Source: an uncultured Bacteroidia bacterium
Lineage (GTDB): Bacteria > Bacteroidota > Bacteroidia > Bacteroidales > F082
Direction of reading: 5' to 3'
Length of the DNA: 32,446 bases
NCBI GenBank assembly: GCA_902794155.1
Contig: CADBGN010000028.1
Location: forward strand, 1 to 32,446
Shown here: positions 29,481 to 32,446 of the stretch, piece by piece
Position numbering within the stretch: the first letter of the stretch is position 1
Layout: the number at the start of each line of letters is the position of its first letter
Notes under the pieces: generated by a model
Told to the model about the DNA's origin: nothing
Database searches by the model: none
The model's input: only the letters and a program-made list of their open reading frames with translations
Made by a program: the position numbers and the translations under genes

Positions 29481-31265
29481 GTGGGTAAAGCCAAAGACAA
29501 AATCAACGGATGGATTGACCGCTTCAATGCATGGCGTGCGACGCACATGACCGACCGTCGTTTCATGCTGATACTCAGCATCCCAACGGGTTTCTTGGCT
29601 GGTGCCGCCGCTGTCGTCATCAAGAAACTGGCACACGGCATTCGCGATTTGGTCATCAACGCGCAGTTCAACTATTCCCACCTGCTTTATTTCATTTGCC
29701 CCGCCATCGGTATCTTGCTGACCATCCTGTTCTGTAAGTACATCCTCAAGAAGGACGTCGGCCATGGCATCCCAGGCATCCTTTATGCCATTTCGAAAAA
29801 CAAAGGTAAGGTGCACCATAGCAGCACCTGGTCGAGTATCGTCACTAGCGCCTTGACTGTCGGTTTTGGTGGCTCTGTGGGATTGGAAGGTCCCAGCGTG
29901 TCGACGGGTGGCAGCATAGGCTCCAACATCGCCCAGTTGCTGAAACTGGACTATAAGCACACCATCTTGCTTATCGGCATGGGTGGCGCGGCGGCCTTGG
30001 CAGCCATCTTCCAAGCGCCTATCACGGGTATTGTCTTTGCCCTTGAGGTGTTTATGATCGACTTGTCGCTCAATGCCTTGGTGCCCATCATCTGCTCTTC
30101 GTTTGTCGCCATCCTGACGGCCTATTGGTTTCTTGGGCAGACGGTGGAGTATCCTGCGGTCATCGCCGAGGGCTTCATTCCGAGCAATGCCTTGTTTTAC
30201 GTCGGCTTGGGACTCTTTGCAGGCTTGGTGTCGGCTTATTTCCTCAAGGTGACCTTCAGTGTGGAGAAGCGCTTCAAGAAGGTGCAATCGCCTTGGGTGC
30301 GTTTTCTTGTTGGCGGTACGCTATTGGGTATCCTTATATTCTTGTTTCCAGCACTTTACGGCGAGGGCTATGAAGCCATCAACTCGGCTTTGCGTGGCGA
30401 CTACAGCCCAGTCTTTGGCAACGCGTGGTTTGCGAGGTTCAAGGAATACGACTTGGTGGTCATCATCCTCTTTGCGGGTATGATTCTGCTGAAAGCCTTT
30501 GCCACGGCCTTCACCTTTGGTGCGGGGGGTGTGGGTGGCACCTTTGCCCCAGCTTTGTTTATTGGCGCCTTCACGGGATTGTTTTTTGCTACTTTAGTCA
30601 ACTATTTGGGTATCGGCAATTTGGATCCGGCCAAGTTTGCCCTCGTGGGCATGAGTGGCTTGGTGGCAGGCATGCTTCATGCGCCCTTGACAGGCATCTT
30701 CCTCATTGCCGAAATAACCAATGGCTACGCGCTCATCGTACCCTTGATGATTGTGTCGGCCTTGGCCTACGCCATCAATAGGCTATTTTTCAGCCATTCC
30801 ATCTATACCAATGCCGTGGCAGAGAAAGGTGTTGAGGTGACGCACAACAAGGACAAGAGTATCCTCAACATGATGGCTATCAACCAGTTGATTGAGACTA
30901 ATTTCAGCCCTATAGATCCCAATTGTACTTTTGGTGACCTGTTGCCGTTGGTGGCTTCATCGAAGCGAAACATCTTTCCCGTGGTCGATAAGGAAGGTTT
31001 TTTCTGTGGACATGTGTTGTTTGATGACGTGCGCGCCATCCTCTTCGATTCAAGTCATTACGACCAATCCATACAAAACTACGCTGTGTTGCCCGATTAC
31101 GTCATCCACCTAGAGGAGCCTATGGAAGAGATTGTGCATAAATTCCAAAAATCGGGGAAATACAACATTCCTGTCATTCAAGGGGGGAAGTATTTGGGCT
31201 ACCTCTCTCGCGCCAATGTGTTTTCGGCTTACCGCGCCATGATGAGCGAAATTTCGGAGGATTGA
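29481..31265 (+). CDS. ClC-family chloride channel/transporter with C-terminal CBS domains
   Basis: Inner-membrane protein moving chloride or a similar anion, 594 residues from this start. Selectivity-filter motifs are GHGIPG at 94-99 (the usual Ser is His), GLEGP at 134-138 with the gating glutamate E136, and GGTFAP at 352-357. The internal proton glutamate of E. coli ClC (E203) aligns with V190 in FALEV, the residue found in channel-type ClCs. The C-terminal 130 residues hold two CBS-like segments (NCTFGDLLPLVASSKRNIFPVV and MEEIVHKFQKSGKYNIPV, in part). I prefer the GTG at 29481; an in-frame TTG at 29433 would overlap a promoter-like TATATTTT (29451-29458). Confidence 0.88.
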   Translation: MGKAKDKINGWIDRFNAWRATHMTDRRFMLILSIPTGFLAGAAAVVIKKLAHGIRDLVINAQFNYSHLLYFICPAIGILLTILFCKYILKKDVGHGIPGILYAISKNKGKVHHSSTWSSIVTSALTVGFGGSVGLEGPSVSTGGSIGSNIAQLLKLDYKHTILLIGMGGAAALAAIFQAPITGIVFALEVFMIDLSLNALVPIICSSFVAILTAYWFLGQTVEYPAVIAEGFIPSNALFYVGLGLFAGLVSAYFLKVTFSVEKRFKKVQSPWVRFLVGGTLLGILIFLFPALYGEGYEAINSALRGDYSPVFGNAWFARFKEYDLVVIILFAGMILLKAFATAFTFGAGGVGGTFAPALFIGAFTGLFFATLVNYLGIGNLDPAKFALVGMSGLVAGMLHAPLTGIFLIAEITNGYALIVPLMIVSALAYAINRLFFSHSIYTNAVAEKGVEVTHNKDKSILNMMAINQLIETNFSPIDPNCTFGDLLPLVASSKRNIFPVVDKEGFFCGHVLFDDVRAILFDSSHYDQSIQNYAVLPDYVIHLEEPMEEIVHKFQKSGKYNIPVIQGGKYLGYLSRANVFSAYRAMMSEISED

Positions 31266-31266
31266 T

Positions 31267-31566
31267 TTGTTTCACACAAGAATGCGCAAAACGCCCTACT
31301 TTGCGCAAAAAGCACCTTTTGATGTCAAATTGCAGGCATGCCGCTTCACTGTCAAGCCCGGACTCACTTATGTGCTGAGCGACCATGTGAACCTCGACTT
31401 TAATTTCAACTTTCTCGGTTGGTACTACGAAAACTCCAAGCTGGAGCGTTTGGATAATGGCGTAGTGATGACCCGTAACCATAACGGATTGGTGCTCGAT
31501 ATGCTTGAAGCCACATTGAACGACTATTGGGAAAATGTAGCTGTTGGCATCACCTTTAAACTCTGA
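31267..31566 (+). pseudogene. C-terminal remnant of an outer-membrane beta-barrel protein
   Basis: The open frame of up to 99 codons begins right after the clc stop (TTG 31267 or ATG 31282). From about residue 25 it reads like the last strands of a porin-type barrel: FTVKPGLTYVLSDHVNLDFNFNFLGW, NHNGLVLDML and the ending NVAVGITFKL, with the terminal hydrophobic strand expected for BAM recognition. There is no signal peptide and no first half of a barrel, so it is probably a truncated gene. It could still be translated by readthrough from clc. An 8-bp inverted repeat (TGCGCAAA/TTTGCGCA, 31283-31307) marks the point where barrel similarity starts. It ends before a strong terminator. Confidence 0.6.
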
Positions 31567-31591
31567 TAATCATACCTGATGTCGAAATAAT

Positions 31592-31629
31592 AAAAGAGTC
31601 GCAATCTTAACGGTTGCGACTCTTTTTTT
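31592..31629. terminator. Intrinsic terminator, bidirectional
   Basis: A 13-bp perfect stem, AAAAGAGTCGCAA (31592-31604) with TTGCGACTCTTTT (31614-31626), encloses a 9-nt loop and is followed by further T residues to 31629. The A tract on the left lets it also work for the minus-strand gene ending at 31709. Confidence 0.9.
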
Positions 31630-31708
31630 GTGGTTGTAAAATCAAAGTCTTTATGGATAATAATTACAATACACAATTGGATTGTAACTAAAAAGCACTC
31701 ACTTCAGA

Positions 31709-32446
31709 TTACTCAACCACGATCTTTTGTGTCTTGGTGTTGACACCGTTGACGAGCTGGATCATATAGACACCTGCGGGTGCTTTGAAGCCGACCTGGC
31801 AGCTGCCGTTGACGCTCTGTGTGTTGACGAGGCGGCCGGTGACATCGTAAACGTTCATAATGGCATTGCCTTCGTTGTTGATGATGAGCTTGCCGTTGCT
31901 AAAGAAAGCGAAGTCATTGTCGCTGTTTGCGTCTCCGCAAACGAACAACAGCTTGAAACGGTTCTCGTAGTCCGTCGACTTGGCCTCGAAGCTGTAGCTC
32001 GGGTTGGCGAGGAGGTCGGTCTCGATGCCAGTCAAATTATCAATAAGGTGGAGATAATCGAAGTTGACTTCCTGAGCAGCGAAGCTGAGGGTGTAGTTGC
32101 CGTTCTTTTCAGCCTTGAAGTTGACGGGCATCTCGCCCATCTCGGTAGCGTTGACGATGGCGTAGTCCTTGTCTTCCTGCGGGATATAGACCTTGGTGTG
32201 GTGTTTGTTGAGTTGGAACTTGGGCAGCAGGTGGCCTCCGTCGAAACGCACGATGGCGCGGTCGATGGTGGCACCACGTTTGTTGGTAAGGTTCATGACT
32301 AACTTGTCAAGGGGTACATAAGGAGCGTGCCACTCCGAGAAGGTAATCGTTTGGCCTTCTTCAGTGGCCACCACGAAGAAGCCTTGCATTGGCATGATAG
32401 GCATGCCTTCGTCGGCAGGGGTTATTTCCGTACCCTCTTCGTTCAT
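31709..32446 (-). CDS. T9SS-secreted protein, C-terminal part (continues past right edge)
   Basis: The last 245 codons of a larger protein. A Met codon coincides with the window edge, but the sequence there (EEGTEITPADEGMPIMPMQGFFVV) reads as mid-protein: no signal peptide, and the typical repeat-domain phrase MPIMPMQGFFV. Residues onward (NLTNKRGATIDRAIVRF, FKAEKNGNYTLSF, LHLIDNLTGIETDLL) match the beta-rich domain often found before the sorting domain in Bacteroidales surface proteins. The final part (IMNVYDVTGRLVNTQSVNG, PAGVYMIQLVNG, TQKIVVE) is a T9SS type A sorting domain. Cargo function cannot be determined from this fragment. The terminator at 31592-31629 lies downstream. Confidence 0.82.
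   Translation of the reverse strand: MNEEGTEITPADEGMPIMPMQGFFVVATEEGQTITFSEWHAPYVPLDKLVMNLTNKRGATIDRAIVRFDGGHLLPKFQLNKHHTKVYIPQEDKDYAIVNATEMGEMPVNFKAEKNGNYTLSFAAQEVNFDYLHLIDNLTGIETDLLANPSYSFEAKSTDYENRFKLLFVCGDANSDNDFAFFSNGKLIINNEGNAIMNVYDVTGRLVNTQSVNGSCQVGFKAPAGVYMIQLVNGVNTKTQKIVVE

Overview
The window looks like a chromosomal segment of a Bacteroidetes bacterium, most likely order Bacteroidales. Nearly every gene start is preceded by the Bacteroidetes -7 promoter element TAnnTTTG. Several secreted proteins end in a type IX secretion (T9SS) type A sorting domain. PorZ, a GldH-like lipoprotein, an UpxY-like antiterminator and a DUF4143 ATPase are all lineage-typical. No phage, insertion sequence, CRISPR array or rRNA gene is visible, and most of the content is housekeeping.

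Layout. 1-2905 (minus strand): the 5' end of ileS, a repeat-rich spacer, a short polyprenyl synthetase and a DUF4143 ATPase. The ATPase promoter is overlapped by four 32-bp-spaced repeats. 3054-9300 (plus): a very large alpha-2-macroglobulin-family gene with a structured leader, split into two frames near 6140-6155. 9447-10745 (minus): a secreted endonuclease/exonuclease/phosphatase-family protein. 10826-11905 (plus): two small lipoproteins. 11939-13144 (minus): the rRNA methyltransferase rlmI. 13235-14866 (plus): adenine deaminase. 14917-18050 (minus): the cell-elongation pair mrdA-rodA. 18210-22555 (plus): gldH-like lipoprotein, polysaccharide export lipoprotein, Wzc-type tyrosine autokinase and UpxY. 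22629-23543 (plus): an unrecognised coiled-coil membrane protein. 23601-26647 (minus): porZ-recO. 26744-28357 (plus): a GLUG-like T9SS cargo. 28413-29309 (minus): exoA and a tRNA-Arg(CCT) gene. 29481-31566 (plus): a ClC chloride channel and a beta-barrel remnant. 31709 to the right edge (minus): the C-terminus of another T9SS cargo.

How the genes relate. PorZ belongs to the machinery that processes proteins carrying the C-terminal sorting domain seen at 9447, 26744 and 31709. MrdA and RodA are the transpeptidase and glycosyltransferase of lateral wall synthesis. The export lipoprotein, Wzc and UpxY are the export and regulation part of a surface-polysaccharide locus, but no glycosyltransferases accompany them here.

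The least ordinary feature is a set of short palindromic elements scattered through the window. One family folds into three hairpins closed by an outer stem. It occurs twice between genes (676-769 and 9342-9437) with different but still complementary arms, and a shorter relative lies in frame inside the macroglobulin gene. A second family (GGCCCTTCGAC...GGGACC) occurs three times, each time in frame inside a secreted-protein gene. Together with the 32-bp array at the ATPase promoter, these are the best candidates for undescribed biology.
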